Assembly (NCBI GenBank): GCA_024235875.1
Contig: JACKLP010000003.1
Coordinates: 1 to 64,000, forward strand
DNA length: 64,000 bases
Origin: Burkholderiaceae bacterium
Lineage (GTDB): Bacteria > Pseudomonadota > Gammaproteobacteria > Burkholderiales > Burkholderiaceae_E
Direction: 5' to 3'
Of the stretch, positions 7,562-16,588 are shown piece after piece (the first letter of the stretch is position 1; the number at the start of each line of letters is the position of its first letter). Below the pieces are notes generated by a model. The model was given only the letters and a program-made list of their open reading frames with translations, was not told the origin of the DNA and ran no database searches. The translations under genes and the position numbers were made by a program.

Positions 7562-10500
7562 ATGGGCTGGGTGGATCAGCCGCTCGAAGCGCCGCGCGCC
7601 GCGCCGCCGCCCGGTCTCGAGGTTCGTCTGTTTGGCCTGTTCGAGGTCCGGACCGGTAATGAATCGATCACGCTGCCCTCGGGTGAGCGCACCCGGGCCT
7701 TGCTTGCCCGTTTGATCCTGCTCCAGGGACGTGCGCAATCTCGCGAGTCGCTTGCCGACGAGCTCTGGCCGGATTCATCCGCAGCACAGGCGCGCACCAA
7801 CCTGCGCCGCGAACTGCACCGCCTGCGCCAGGCGCATCCGCTGCTGAAAGCGGGCCTGAAGTCCACGCAAGTCGAATTGCGATGGAGTCCGGACCAAGCG
7901 CAGCGCGTCGACGTCATCGCCTTCGAGGCCGCGCTCGACGCACCGGCTGATCCCGACGAGCCTACCGCGCAGCAGGTGCGAATCGAGGCCGCGTTGCGCG
8001 AATATTCCGGGGAGTTCATGACCGGCGTCCAGACCGACTGGACGCTCGAGAAACGTCAGGCACTGGCGCGGCGATTTCGGGATGCGCTCGAGGCGCTGGT
8101 AATCCACTTGCTGGCCCGCCACGAATTTGTCGAGGCCTTGCGGCGAGCCGAGGCGCTTGTCGCGCTCGATCCGCTTTGCGAACATTCGTGCCTGCTCGCA
8201 ATGCGTGCGCACCAGGGGCTCGGTGACCCAGCCGGCGCCCTGCGCGTGTTCGAGGCGTGTACCGCCGCGCTGATGGACGATCTGGGCGTCGGCCCAGGGT
8301 CGGAGTTGCGTGCGAGCGCGGCACGGATTCGCGACGCAATGCCAGCCGGTCCAGTGCGACGCAGGCCTCGTGTCGTACTCGCGTCGTCCACAGGTCCCCT
8401 GGTCGGCCGCCAGGCGGAATTGGATCGTTTGCGCGCCATCTGGCGCGACGCGACCGCTGGCCGCCCCTGCCTTGCGATCATCGAGGGGGAGCCTGGCATC
8501 GGCAAGACCCGACTCGCACAGGCGCTGCTGACCGAGACCGCCCGCGACGGCGTCTGCGTAGCCTGCACTCGCGGCACGGTCGGTCCCGGGCAGGGTTTGC
8601 GCGCGACGATCGACGACTGGTTTGGCTCGCCGACGCTTCGGAGCGCGCTCGAGGCCTTGCCCGCCGCGTCGGCGGAATCGCTAAGGCTCGCCCTGCCCGG
8701 CCTCCGTGGCAATCGCCCCGGCTCGCCAGCACGCGCGGCCGCGCCCGGCGACGCGATCGAGCGCCACCGACTGCTGACCGCGATCGCCTCGGCACTGACC
8801 GTCAGCGCCTGCCCCGTGTTGCTCGTCATCGACGACGTGCAATGGGTCGATGGTGACACGATCGAGATGCTGCGCTTTCTGGTCGGGTTCGATGACCATG
8901 CACCGCTGATGATCCTGTGCACGCTGCGCGCCGGCGCCGTGCTCGCCGAGCATCCGATGGAGCGTCTCATCGACGAGCTCGAAGGGCAGTCGCGCGCGAT
9001 CCGCCTGGCCTTGGGCCCGATATCACCGGGCGATACGGCAGCGCTTGCGAGACAGGTTCTAGCCGACGCGAGCGCTGCGCGGCCGGGCCATGCGGGTGCC
9101 GTCCCCGATCTCGCGCGATTGCACCAGCGTTCGGGTGGAAACCCATACTTCGTCATCGAATGGCTGCGCTCGCGCGAGTTCCCGCCGCACGAGGATCGCG
9201 ACTTCGTGCGATTGCCCGCACGAATCGGCGCATTGATCCGCAGCCGGCTCGATACGCTTTCGCAGGTGGCACGCCAGATCGCGAATCTGGCCGCACTGAC
9301 CGGCGGCGAGTTCACGATCGACTTGCTCGCGCGGGCGAGTGGCCGCGACGAGGCACTCGTTGCCGACGCGCTCGATGAACTGTGGCAACGGCGACTGGTG
9401 CACGAACTGCAGCCCGGTCGACTGGAGTTCGCTCACGACAGCACCCGCGAAGCAATCCATGCCTCGATACGCCCGGTGCGCCGCCGCGAACTGCACCGCC
9501 GCCTGGCGGCTTCGATCGAGGCGCTGCACGAGCGCGACCCGGAGGCCGTCGCCGCTCGCGTTGCCTGGCATCGCGAAATGGCCGGAGAGGTCGAGCCGGC
9601 GATCGCAGCCTACCTTCGAGCCGCGCGCGCGGCCGACGCCAGACTCGCAACACGCCAGTCGATCGACCTGCTCGAGGCAGCGCTGCGGCTTCTTGATCGC
9701 CAGGCCGAAACCGCGGCCGTGAACATGCGCAAGGCGCGCGTGCTCCTGGGCATCGCGAACAGCGCGGGGGCACTGGGCGAGTTGAATTCACCCGCGATGC
9801 AGGCTCGCTCGAAGCAAGTCGCACGGCTACTGCCGTCGATCCGTGACCCAATGCTGCGCGTGCAGATGCTCAATCGCCTGCGCGTCCAGGAGCTATTCGG
9901 CGGACGCTTGCGGTCGTCGCTTGCACTTGCGCGCCGGGCGGCCCGGGAGGTCGACGCAAACAAGTTGCCGCCAGTGTTCGAGATCGAGTCGCATCGTGCA
10001 CTGGGATTGACCCTGCTCATGCTCGGCGACTTCGCGGAGAGCAACCGCTGCTTCCAGCAGTCGGCGCAGTTGCTCGCGCAGGCCTGCGGCAGCGATCTCG
10101 AGGCTGCCCGGCTCGGCTGGCCGGTCAGGCAGCTCTACGCCTGGTGGCCGCTGACGCTCTGGGCGCTAGGACACGAGCGTCGCGCGCGGGCGATGCTCGA
10201 GCGCTCGCGCTCGATGCCGTTCGATCCGAACGATCCGCTCGATCAAGTCGTCGCGGCCAAGGCGCGGGCGCTCAGCCGGATATGCCTGGACGACATAGAT
10301 GGCATGCGCGCCGAGTGCGCGATCTTCGACGAGCTGCCCCGCTCTGCCGATGCCTTCTTTGCGCCCGACCTCGGACTCTATCGAGGCTGGCTCGCGATCC
10401 GGTCCGGTTCCATGCGAGAGGGCATTGCGCAAATGCGCCAGGGGGTTCGCGACGCTCGCGCCCGGTGCGATACGGCGCTCTTGCCCTACTGGCTTGCCGT

Positions 10501-10780
10501 GCTTTCCACGATGCTCGTCGGGCACGAGCCGAGCGAGGCGCTCCGTTGCGCCGACGCGGGGCTCGAAAGCACCCAGGCCGAGAGTCAGGTCGGCTGGAGG
10601 CCCGCGCTGCTTCTCGCACGGGCACGGGCGCTGGCGGCGGTTGGCGAGCCCGCGCAGGCCCTGGTGCCGGCCTTCGAACAGGCGCGCGCGCATGCCACCT
10701 CGGCATCAATGGGTGGCTTGCTGTCGCGCATCGAGTCGGCGCGCAAGCTCGCGCTCGGTAACCGGAACCTCGACGACTGA
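7562..10780 (+). CDS. BTAD-domain AAA regulator (SARP/large LuxR-like transcriptional activator)
   Basis: A very large 1072-residue regulator. Residues about 18-105 form a winged-helix DNA-binding domain of the OmpR/SARP type (LFGLFEVRTGNESITLPSGE, then RTNLRRELHRLR). Residues about 110-260 are a bacterial transcriptional activation domain. An ATPase module follows with Walker A GEPGIGKT near 308-315 and Walker B LLVIDDVQWVD near 421. The C-terminal 450 residues are helical and TPR-like. It starts 33 bases after the dehydrogenase in the same direction, so it may be the cluster's own regulator. No C-terminal LuxR HTH is present, which separates it from the MalT class. Confidence 0.88.
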   Translation: MGWVDQPLEAPRAAPPPGLEVRLFGLFEVRTGNESITLPSGERTRALLARLILLQGRAQSRESLADELWPDSSAAQARTNLRRELHRLRQAHPLLKAGLKSTQVELRWSPDQAQRVDVIAFEAALDAPADPDEPTAQQVRIEAALREYSGEFMTGVQTDWTLEKRQALARRFRDALEALVIHLLARHEFVEALRRAEALVALDPLCEHSCLLAMRAHQGLGDPAGALRVFEACTAALMDDLGVGPGSELRASAARIRDAMPAGPVRRRPRVVLASSTGPLVGRQAELDRLRAIWRDATAGRPCLAIIEGEPGIGKTRLAQALLTETARDGVCVACTRGTVGPGQGLRATIDDWFGSPTLRSALEALPAASAESLRLALPGLRGNRPGSPARAAAPGDAIERHRLLTAIASALTVSACPVLLVIDDVQWVDGDTIEMLRFLVGFDDHAPLMILCTLRAGAVLAEHPMERLIDELEGQSRAIRLALGPISPGDTAALARQVLADASAARPGHAGAVPDLARLHQRSGGNPYFVIEWLRSREFPPHEDRDFVRLPARIGALIRSRLDTLSQVARQIANLAALTGGEFTIDLLARASGRDEALVADALDELWQRRLVHELQPGRLEFAHDSTREAIHASIRPVRRRELHRRLAASIEALHERDPEAVAARVAWHREMAGEVEPAIAAYLRAARAADARLATRQSIDLLEAALRLLDRQAETAAVNMRKARVLLGIANSAGALGELNSPAMQARSKQVARLLPSIRDPMLRVQMLNRLRVQELFGGRLRSSLALARRAAREVDANKLPPVFEIESHRALGLTLLMLGDFAESNRCFQQSAQLLAQACGSDLEAARLGWPVRQLYAWWPLTLWALGHERRARAMLERSRSMPFDPNDPLDQVVAAKARALSRICLDDIDGMRAECAIFDELPRSADAFFAPDLGLYRGWLAIRSGSMREGIAQMRQGVRDARARCDTALLPYWLAVLSTMLVGHEPSEALRCADAGLESTQAESQVGWRPALLLARARALAAVGEPAQALVPAFEQARAHATSASMGGLLSRIESARKLALGNRNLDD

Positions 10781-10857
10781 CTGGAACGCTTCCGGAACGC
10801 ATCGCGCCCTACCAATTGGCTTGATGACGTATCCGGGGATCGGATGGAGGGCTGCAA

Positions 10858-11505
10858 ATGAAGATCGGTTTGCTTGGTTTCGCGTATCGGGTTCTGCCGA
10901 TCATGCTTCTCGTCCTGGTGCCCGTCGCAACGACGGATGCGCTCGAACAGACCTTCAAGCTCGAGTTCAAGGCACGCCTGGAGCGCGCCGGTGCCGGCAG
11001 TGTTGCACTGCCCGCCAGCTTGCAGCCGGGGCTCGAGATCGCGGGAGTCGTGGTGCTGGGGCCCAGTGCCCCCCTCACCGAGGCGCCCGAGATGCAGACC
11101 TGGGGCAGGGGCTGGAAACACGCGATCCGCGCAATCGGCCTCGGGCGACCCTTGGGCGCGCGATTCAATCATGGCCTGATGACGCAGTCCGATGGACTCG
11201 TCGGGATGGTCCATGACCCGCTCGGGGGGCGCGACTACGAGCTACGCGCACGTCTCGAAGCTTTCGGTGAGCTGCGTTTGGGCAAGAGCGCGATCTATGA
11301 GCCGATCCAGTTCTCGTTGTTCCAGTCCGGGCACCCGGACCAGCGTCAGTCACTTCAGTCGCTGATCCGCGAGATGGCTGCGCGAAAGTCGGCCCGATTG
11401 TTCGTTCGCTACCGCGATCGGGACCGCCGCGCGCCCGATCTCAAACTGGTGTTCTCGGTGGGCGACATGCGCGTGAGTGCGGCGCCAGCCGACGCTATCG
11501 ACTGA
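10858..11505 (+). CDS. Hypothetical exported protein
   Basis: A 215-residue protein with an N-terminal hydrophobic stretch after a Lys (residues about 8-28, LPIMLLVLVPVATTDA) that looks like a Sec signal peptide. The mature part is beta-rich (FKLEFKARLERA, LEIAGVVVLG, RDYELRARLEAFGELRLG), suggesting a periplasmic beta-sandwich. No family recognised. A GGAGGG ribosome-binding site lies seven bases upstream of the ATG. It follows the BTAD regulator by 77 bases. Confidence 0.65.
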   Translation: MKIGLLGFAYRVLPIMLLVLVPVATTDALEQTFKLEFKARLERAGAGSVALPASLQPGLEIAGVVVLGPSAPLTEAPEMQTWGRGWKHAIRAIGLGRPLGARFNHGLMTQSDGLVGMVHDPLGGRDYELRARLEAFGELRLGKSAIYEPIQFSLFQSGHPDQRQSLQSLIREMAARKSARLFVRYRDRDRRAPDLKLVFSVGDMRVSAAPADAID

Positions 11506-11544
11506 TCGGTCCCGTGCCGCGCACGGACGCAGCAGGATCGACTG

Positions 11545-12384
11545 CTAGGTGGCGCCGGGCGCGCGCGCCACGATCTCGACCGGCGCCAGCGTGCCGGTGC
11601 CGATGGCTGCGATCATGTTCGCCACCTTCGTCGGTGCGCTCGGTCCCATGAGCAGATGAAGCCCGAGCGGTGGCGGGCCGGATCGGCCCGCCATCATGGC
11701 GCGCAGTCGCTCGAAGAACGCGAGCGCGTATTCAGTGCGATCGTTCTGGGCTTCGATCGTGAAGCCTGCGCGCTCCAGTGCTTCGCGGTACACCGACACG
11801 CGCGATAGCGCACAGGTGGCGGCGCTGCTCGCCCACGGCATCGGATACGGGATCTCTCCGTCACTGTTGCGCATGGCATCGTAGATGCCGAACCGGGCAC
11901 CGGGTCGCAGCACCCGGCGCACCTCGGTGAACAAGGCCGGCTTGTCCGCGATGTTCATGCCCACGTGCATCATGTAGGCGCCATCGAAGGCGGCATCGTC
12001 TGCCGGAAGATGCAGGGCGCTCGCGTTCACCAGCGTTACGCGATCGGCGAGGCCCACCGTGGCGCTCAGGCGGTTGCCGGCCTCGACATACGCGGGCGTG
12101 AGATCGACGCCGGTGACATGCGCGCCGGTGTCGGCGGCCACGAATCGGGCGGCACCGCCGATGCCGCAACCGATATCGAGCAGGCGTTGTCCTGCATGCC
12201 AACCCAACAGCCCGTGGAAATGGATGCTCGCCTCGCGACCGCCGATATGGAACTCGTCGACCGGCGCGAGATCGGCCGGCGTGATGGCGCCCTCGGGCTT
12301 GCCCAGCCGCTCGAGGCCGTCACGGATCGCGTCCACCAGGTTCGATGGCGCGTAATGACGGGCGACTTCGGATTCATCGATCAT
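11545..12384 (-). CDS. Class I SAM-dependent methyltransferase
   Basis: This 279-residue methyltransferase has motif I LLDIGCGIGGAARF (residues about 68-81), an acidic motif II GVDLTPAYV, and post-motif ALHLPADDAAFDGAYMMHVGMNI, typical of small-molecule methyltransferases of the UbiE/sterol-like group. The ATG at 12384 is preceded by GGGAGG at good spacing; the frame is open further upstream but has no ribosome-binding site. It is separated by 84 bases from the VOC gene upstream on the same strand. Substrate unknown. Confidence 0.88.
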   Translation of the reverse strand: MIDESEVARHYAPSNLVDAIRDGLERLGKPEGAITPADLAPVDEFHIGGREASIHFHGLLGWHAGQRLLDIGCGIGGAARFVAADTGAHVTGVDLTPAYVEAGNRLSATVGLADRVTLVNASALHLPADDAAFDGAYMMHVGMNIADKPALFTEVRRVLRPGARFGIYDAMRNSDGEIPYPMPWASSAATCALSRVSVYREALERAGFTIEAQNDRTEYALAFFERLRAMMAGRSGPPPLGLHLLMGPSAPTKVANMIAAIGTGTLAPVEIVARAPGAT

Positions 12385-12468
12385 CGCGGCCTCCCGGCTT
12401 CGGCATGCACTGGGGCCAAGCATACTGGAGCCTCGGACACCGGGAAACCAATGGCCTGCTCGTGGCAT

Positions 12469-13224
12469 TCAGCCGGGGCCAGGCCGAAACAGACCGATCA
12501 CGCAGCCGAGCGGATCGGCGATGACCGCGAATCGACCGAAGCCGTTGGGGATGTCCATCGGCTCGACGAGCACGCTGGCGCCGAGTTCGCGTGCCCGTGC
12601 GGTGGTGTCATCGGTATCGGCGACATGCACGTACGAGACCCATGCCGACGGAATGCCCGGCATGGGTGCTCGCATCAGTCCGGCGCGCTGACGACCGTCG
12701 ATCGAGAGCATGTGGTAGGGCGGTTCGCTGCCCTCCATCGTCGAATGCGTGTAGCCGAACACGGTCTCGTAGAACGCGAGCGCGACGGTGTCGTCGGTGG
12801 TCGTGAGCTCGTCCCAGCACCAGGCGCCCTTGTCGGCCAGTTCCACATCGGGCTCGTCGCCGGCGGTGGCCTTCCACAACGAGAAGATGGCGCCGGTGGG
12901 ATCGGCCAGCGTGGCGGCACGTCCGATCGGCCCGAAGTCGGTCGCGGGCATCAACAGCCGCGCGCCGGCAGCTTGTGCACGCTGCGCGAGCGCATCGACA
13001 TCGTCGACCGACACATAGGCGTGCCAGTGCGAGAGCACCCCGTCGGGCGCGGGGCGATAGCCCCCGATGCCGGCATCGCCGTTTCGGATCAGCGCATAGC
13101 CGTGACCGCCGATGTCCATGCTGGCCGTGCGCCAGCCAAGCCATTGCTCGTAGAACACCTGGGCCGCGCCGGGATCGGTCGAGACGTGCTCGTGCCAGAC
13201 GAACTTGCCGGGTTGCCGGTTCAT
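12469..13224 (-). CDS. Two-domain VOC (glyoxalase/dioxygenase superfamily) protein
   Basis: A 251-residue protein made of two vicinal-oxygen-chelate halves, each with the beta-alpha-beta-beta-beta pattern: WHEHVSTDPGAAQVFYEQWLGW to DPTGAIFSLWK (about 10-118), and WDELTTTDDTVALAFYETVFGY to DPLGCVIGLF (about 137-246). Such proteins act as glyoxalases, dioxygenases or resistance binding proteins. A perfect AGGAGGT precedes the ATG by six bases, and the ATG overlaps the stop of the TetR gene as ATGA. It is therefore probably a target of that repressor. Confidence 0.85.
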   Translation of the reverse strand: MNRQPGKFVWHEHVSTDPGAAQVFYEQWLGWRTASMDIGGHGYALIRNGDAGIGGYRPAPDGVLSHWHAYVSVDDVDALAQRAQAAGARLLMPATDFGPIGRAATLADPTGAIFSLWKATAGDEPDVELADKGAWCWDELTTTDDTVALAFYETVFGYTHSTMEGSEPPYHMLSIDGRQRAGLMRAPMPGIPSAWVSYVHVADTDDTTARARELGASVLVEPMDIPNGFGRFAVIADPLGCVIGLFRPGPG

Positions 13225-13937
13225 GATGGACCTCCTTCGTTGGGGTTGCCCTGTGATGCCTGTGCGCCCGGGTACATCCGACCGGGACCAGGCGTGTCGA
13301 GACCGCCATCGAGCACGACGGGCACTGCGCGGCGAACCGAGTCGAGGAGCTCGGTCGCAAGATCGCTGTCGGGGCAGCCCCGCGCGAGCGTGACCGCGCC
13401 GATGGCCATGGCGAGCACCTGCATCGCGGCCTGGCGCGAGCCGGGACCCTCGCCGCGTTCGAGTTCCCCGACCAGCCGTTGCAGCATTTGTCGCCATGCC
13501 TGCCGGGTATCGTCGCCATGGCGACCCGCCTCCGCTGCCAGGTTCGCCATCGTGCAGCCCGGGCCCACGAAGCGCTGGTACTCGGGCGTGACATAGGCGT
13601 CCAGGATGGCCCGGCCCTGTGCGCGCAACGCATCGTTCACGCGCGCCGGTTCGCGCGCCCCGGCCTGGGGGTCGGCATGCGCCAAAGGGTTCGGCCCGGC
13701 GCTCGATCCCGGCCGCTCGACGAGCCGCCGCAGCAGGTCGTTGCGACTCGAGATCACTTCGGTGAGCAGATCGCCCTTCGATTGGAAATGCGCATAGAAG
13801 CCGCCGCGCGTAAGACCCGCGTCGGCCATGAGATCGTCGATACGAGCGCGCTCGAAGCCCTCGCGCCGAAAGCGCGCGGCCGCTGCATCGATGACCCGCT
13901 CGCGGGTCCGGGCCTTGTGTTGCTTGGATCTTGGCAT
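13221..13937 (-). CDS. TetR/AcrR family repressor
   Basis: A 238-residue regulator with a TetR helix-turn-helix at residues about 8-55 (RERVIDAAAARFRREGFERARIDDLM, then AGLTRGGFYAHFQSKGDLL) and a helical ligand-binding domain. It heads a two-gene operon with the VOC gene and is divergent from a GST-like gene. The start codon (13935-13937) abuts a 20-base palindrome and has no Shine-Dalgarno, so the transcript may be leaderless or start very close to the ATG, with autorepression at the start codon (inference). Confidence 0.9.
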   Translation of the reverse strand: MPRSKQHKARTRERVIDAAAARFRREGFERARIDDLMADAGLTRGGFYAHFQSKGDLLTEVISSRNDLLRRLVERPGSSAGPNPLAHADPQAGAREPARVNDALRAQGRAILDAYVTPEYQRFVGPGCTMANLAAEAGRHGDDTRQAWRQMLQRLVGELERGEGPGSRQAAMQVLAMAIGAVTLARGCPDSDLATELLDSVRRAVPVVLDGGLDTPGPGRMYPGAQASQGNPNEGGPS

Positions 13938-13956
13938 ATATGATGATGATCATATA
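13937..13956. promoter_or_regulatory. Probable TetR operator, near-perfect 20-base palindrome
   Basis: TATATGATGATGATCATATA is symmetrical except for positions 9 and 12. It sits in the 53-base gap between the divergent TetR and GST-like genes, touching the first base of the TetR start codon and ending 34 bases before the GST-like start. Its AT richness stands out in this GC-rich region, and it probably also supplies the -10 elements. Confidence 0.65.
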
Positions 13957-13990
13957 AAGATCGCGCGTGCGCAAGCCGCCAGGAAATCCG

Positions 13991-14812
13991 ATGACCGAAT
14001 CAAGCGACCTGCGTGCTCGCGGCGTCAAATGGCCGGCGCTCGAGCTTCGGCAATTCCGCCTCTCGCCATACAACGAGAAGGTTCGATGGGCGCTCGATGC
14101 CCTGGGCGCACCGCACCTGCGCCGCAGCCTGCTTCCGGGCCCGCACCTGCCGGTGGTGCGCCGCCTCACGGGCCAGACCGCGACCCCCATCCTGCGCATC
14201 GACAAGAACTGGATCGCCGGCTCGGCCGCCATCCTGGATGCCCTGGCCCAACTCTCGGGTGCGGCCTGGCTGCACCGGGGCAAGGACGAGGCCGGTCAAC
14301 GGGCACGCACGATCGAGGCCCGCTTCGATGACGACTGGGTCCCGCGGATCCGGCGCGCGGTGCTCGCCTCGGCCCTGGGTGACCCCGGCTTCATGGCAAG
14401 CCAGTTCGCGGCCGGGCGCCCCGCGCTGGGCCGCGCGCTCTATCGGGCGATCCTGCCCCTGGCACGCGAGAGAATCCGCCAGGGCAACGGCATCCGCACG
14501 CAGGCCGACGTCACCGACGGCGAGCAGGCGATCGGCGAGGCCCTCGACTTCGTGAGCGCGAACCTCGGTCCCGACGGCTATCTGGGTGGCCCGCGCTTCG
14601 GTCGTCTGGATCTGGTGGTGGCCTCGCACCTGGCGGCCGTCGCCAACCCGCCGGACTCGCCGATGTCGCGGCCCGAGCCCATGCCCGAGGCGACTCGCGC
14701 GATGCTCGAGCGATGGCACGATCATCCAGGAAGTGCCTGGGTGCGCGAGGTCTATGCGCGGCACCGGGGGGCGAAGACCGATTTCGAGGGAATGAGCGAG
14801 CGCATGCGATAG
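13991..14812 (+). CDS. Glutathione S-transferase family protein
   Basis: A 273-residue protein with an N-terminal thioredoxin-like GST domain (LRQFRLSPYNEKVRWALDAL; a TATPILRID segment with the cis-Pro and SGS-like AGSAA) and an all-helical C-terminal domain. In place of an active-site Cys or Tyr it has SPYNEKV, as in many omega/zeta-like members. AGGAAA lies five bases before the chosen ATG. Divergent from the TetR repressor across the palindrome and so probably under its control. Confidence 0.8.
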   Translation: MTESSDLRARGVKWPALELRQFRLSPYNEKVRWALDALGAPHLRRSLLPGPHLPVVRRLTGQTATPILRIDKNWIAGSAAILDALAQLSGAAWLHRGKDEAGQRARTIEARFDDDWVPRIRRAVLASALGDPGFMASQFAAGRPALGRALYRAILPLARERIRQGNGIRTQADVTDGEQAIGEALDFVSANLGPDGYLGGPRFGRLDLVVASHLAAVANPPDSPMSRPEPMPEATRAMLERWHDHPGSAWVREVYARHRGAKTDFEGMSERMR

Positions 14813-14904
14813 AGCCCGGTCGCCCGCGGGCCGCCGGCAGAGGCGATTCGCCGTACTCGCCGGCGCCACGCGGCACGGCGACCGCGTGCGCGACCCGCGA
14901 GTCG

Positions 14905-16494
14905 TCAGGCCGCTTCGGCCAGCGCTCGCGTCGTCTCCGAGCCGACCTGCCGGATCAGATGATCGAAGGCCGCCAGGCTCGCTTTGGCCCCATCGCCCAT
15001 CGAGATCACGATCTGCTTGTACGGCGACGTGGTCGCGTCGCCGGCGGCGAACACGCCGGGTACCGAGGTCTGCCCGCGCGCGTCGACCTCGATCTCTCCT
15101 CGCGCATTGAGTGCAACCGTGCCATCGAGCCAGCCGGTGTTCGGCAACAGGCCGATCTGCACGAAGATGCCGTCGAGATCGAGTTGGTGGCGCTCGCCGG
15201 TGTTGCGATCCTCGTAGACCAGGCCGGTCAGTTTCTGGCCGTCGCCGCCGACCTCGGTCGTCATTGCGCTGGTGATCACGCGCACGTTCGGCAGACTCGC
15301 GAGCTTGGCCTGCAGCACGGCATCGGCACGCAGGCGGGTGTCGAATTCGAGCAGGGTGACCTGGCCGACGATCCCGGCCAGGTCGATGGCCGCCTCGACG
15401 CCCGAGTTGCCGCCGCCGATCACCGCGACCCGCTTGCCCTTGAACAGGGGCCCGTCGCAGTGCGGGCAGAAGCACACGCCGCGGGCCTTGTATTCCTGCT
15501 CGCCGGGCACGCCCATCTCGCGCCAGCGGGCGCCGGTGGCCAGAATGACGCTGCGCGCGGCCACGGTGGCGCCGCTCGCGAGCCGGACCCGCGCCAGGCC
15601 GTCTTCGCCGGCCGGCTCGAGCGCCTCGGCCCGCTGCAGGTTCATCACGTCCACATCGTGCGTGCGCACGAGCTGCTCGAGCTGGGCTGCCAGTTTCGGC
15701 CCCTCGGTGTGGTCGACCGCCACCAGGTTCTCGATCGCCAGCGTGTCCATGACCTGGCCGCCGAAGCGCTCCGCGACGATGCCGGTCCGGATGCCCTTGC
15801 GCGCGGCATAGACGGCGGCCGCCGCCCCGGCGGGGCCGCCACCGACGATCAGCACGTCGAACGGGTCCTTGGCGTCGATGGCCTTGGCCTCGCGCGCGGC
15901 GGCGCCCGTGTCGACCCGGGCCAGGATCTCCTCGAGCGTCATCCGACCCTGGCCGAACGGCTCGCCATTCAGGAAGACCGACGGTACCGCCATGATCTGG
16001 CGGGCCTGGACCTCGTCCTGGAACAGGGCGCCGTCGATCATCACGCTTTCGACGCCTGGGTTGAGCACGGCCATCAGGTTCAGTGCCTGCACCACATCGG
16101 GGCAGTTATGGCAGGACAGCGAGACATAGGCCTCGAAACGGAAGCGCCCCTCGATCGCCTGGATCGCCTCGAGCGTCTCCGGCGCCACCTTCGGCGGATG
16201 CCCGCCGACCTGCAGCAGGGCGAGCACGAGCGAGCTGAACTCATGACCCAGGGGCACGCCGGCAAAGCGGATCCGGGCCGGCTCGCCGGGCAGGCCGACC
16301 GAGAACGACGGCCGACGCGGATCGCCACCATCTTCCCGGGTCGTGACCTGGGGCGAGAGCGACGCGATCTCGCGCAGCAAGCCCCGGACCTCGTCCGACT
16401 TCGGGCCATCGTCGAGCGAGGCCACCAGTTCGATCGGGCGCTGGAGACGTTCGAGGTAGGCGGCGAGCTGGGCTCTGATCTTGGGGTCGAGCAT
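14905..16494 (-). CDS. ahpF: Alkyl hydroperoxide reductase subunit F
   Basis: A 529-residue flavoprotein disulfide reductase that passes electrons from NADH to AhpC. The N-terminal glutaredoxin-like tandem carries CHNC (Cys128/Cys131). The FAD motif VGGGPAGAAAA is near 217-227, the active-site CPHC is Cys343/Cys346, and the NAD motif IGGGNSGVEAA follows. Full family length. AAGGAG precedes the ATG by seven bases. Downstream of ahpC by 94 bases on the same strand, the standard peroxide-defence pair. Confidence 0.97.
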   Translation of the reverse strand: MLDPKIRAQLAAYLERLQRPIELVASLDDGPKSDEVRGLLREIASLSPQVTTREDGGDPRRPSFSVGLPGEPARIRFAGVPLGHEFSSLVLALLQVGGHPPKVAPETLEAIQAIEGRFRFEAYVSLSCHNCPDVVQALNLMAVLNPGVESVMIDGALFQDEVQARQIMAVPSVFLNGEPFGQGRMTLEEILARVDTGAAAREAKAIDAKDPFDVLIVGGGPAGAAAAVYAARKGIRTGIVAERFGGQVMDTLAIENLVAVDHTEGPKLAAQLEQLVRTHDVDVMNLQRAEALEPAGEDGLARVRLASGATVAARSVILATGARWREMGVPGEQEYKARGVCFCPHCDGPLFKGKRVAVIGGGNSGVEAAIDLAGIVGQVTLLEFDTRLRADAVLQAKLASLPNVRVITSAMTTEVGGDGQKLTGLVYEDRNTGERHQLDLDGIFVQIGLLPNTGWLDGTVALNARGEIEVDARGQTSVPGVFAAGDATTSPYKQIVISMGDGAKASLAAFDHLIRQVGSETTRALAEAA

Positions 16495-16588
16495 GGCGAG
16501 ACTCCTTGGGCTTGTCCGGGTCGAATGTTCGAGTAAGTGCTTGCTGTCGCGCATGCCCCGGTTTTCCAGGACATGCGCACGGGATCGG

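Noticed and set aside
8056..9315. Long Ser/Arg-rich minus-strand frame opposite the BTAD regulator
   Set aside because: Composition is that of a codon shadow, and the plus strand has a continuous multidomain protein here.
12469..14283. Extended minus-strand frame that would fuse other sequence to the VOC protein
   Set aside because: The upstream part overlaps the TetR gene in another frame. The AGGAGGT and ATGA overlap at 13224 define the true start.
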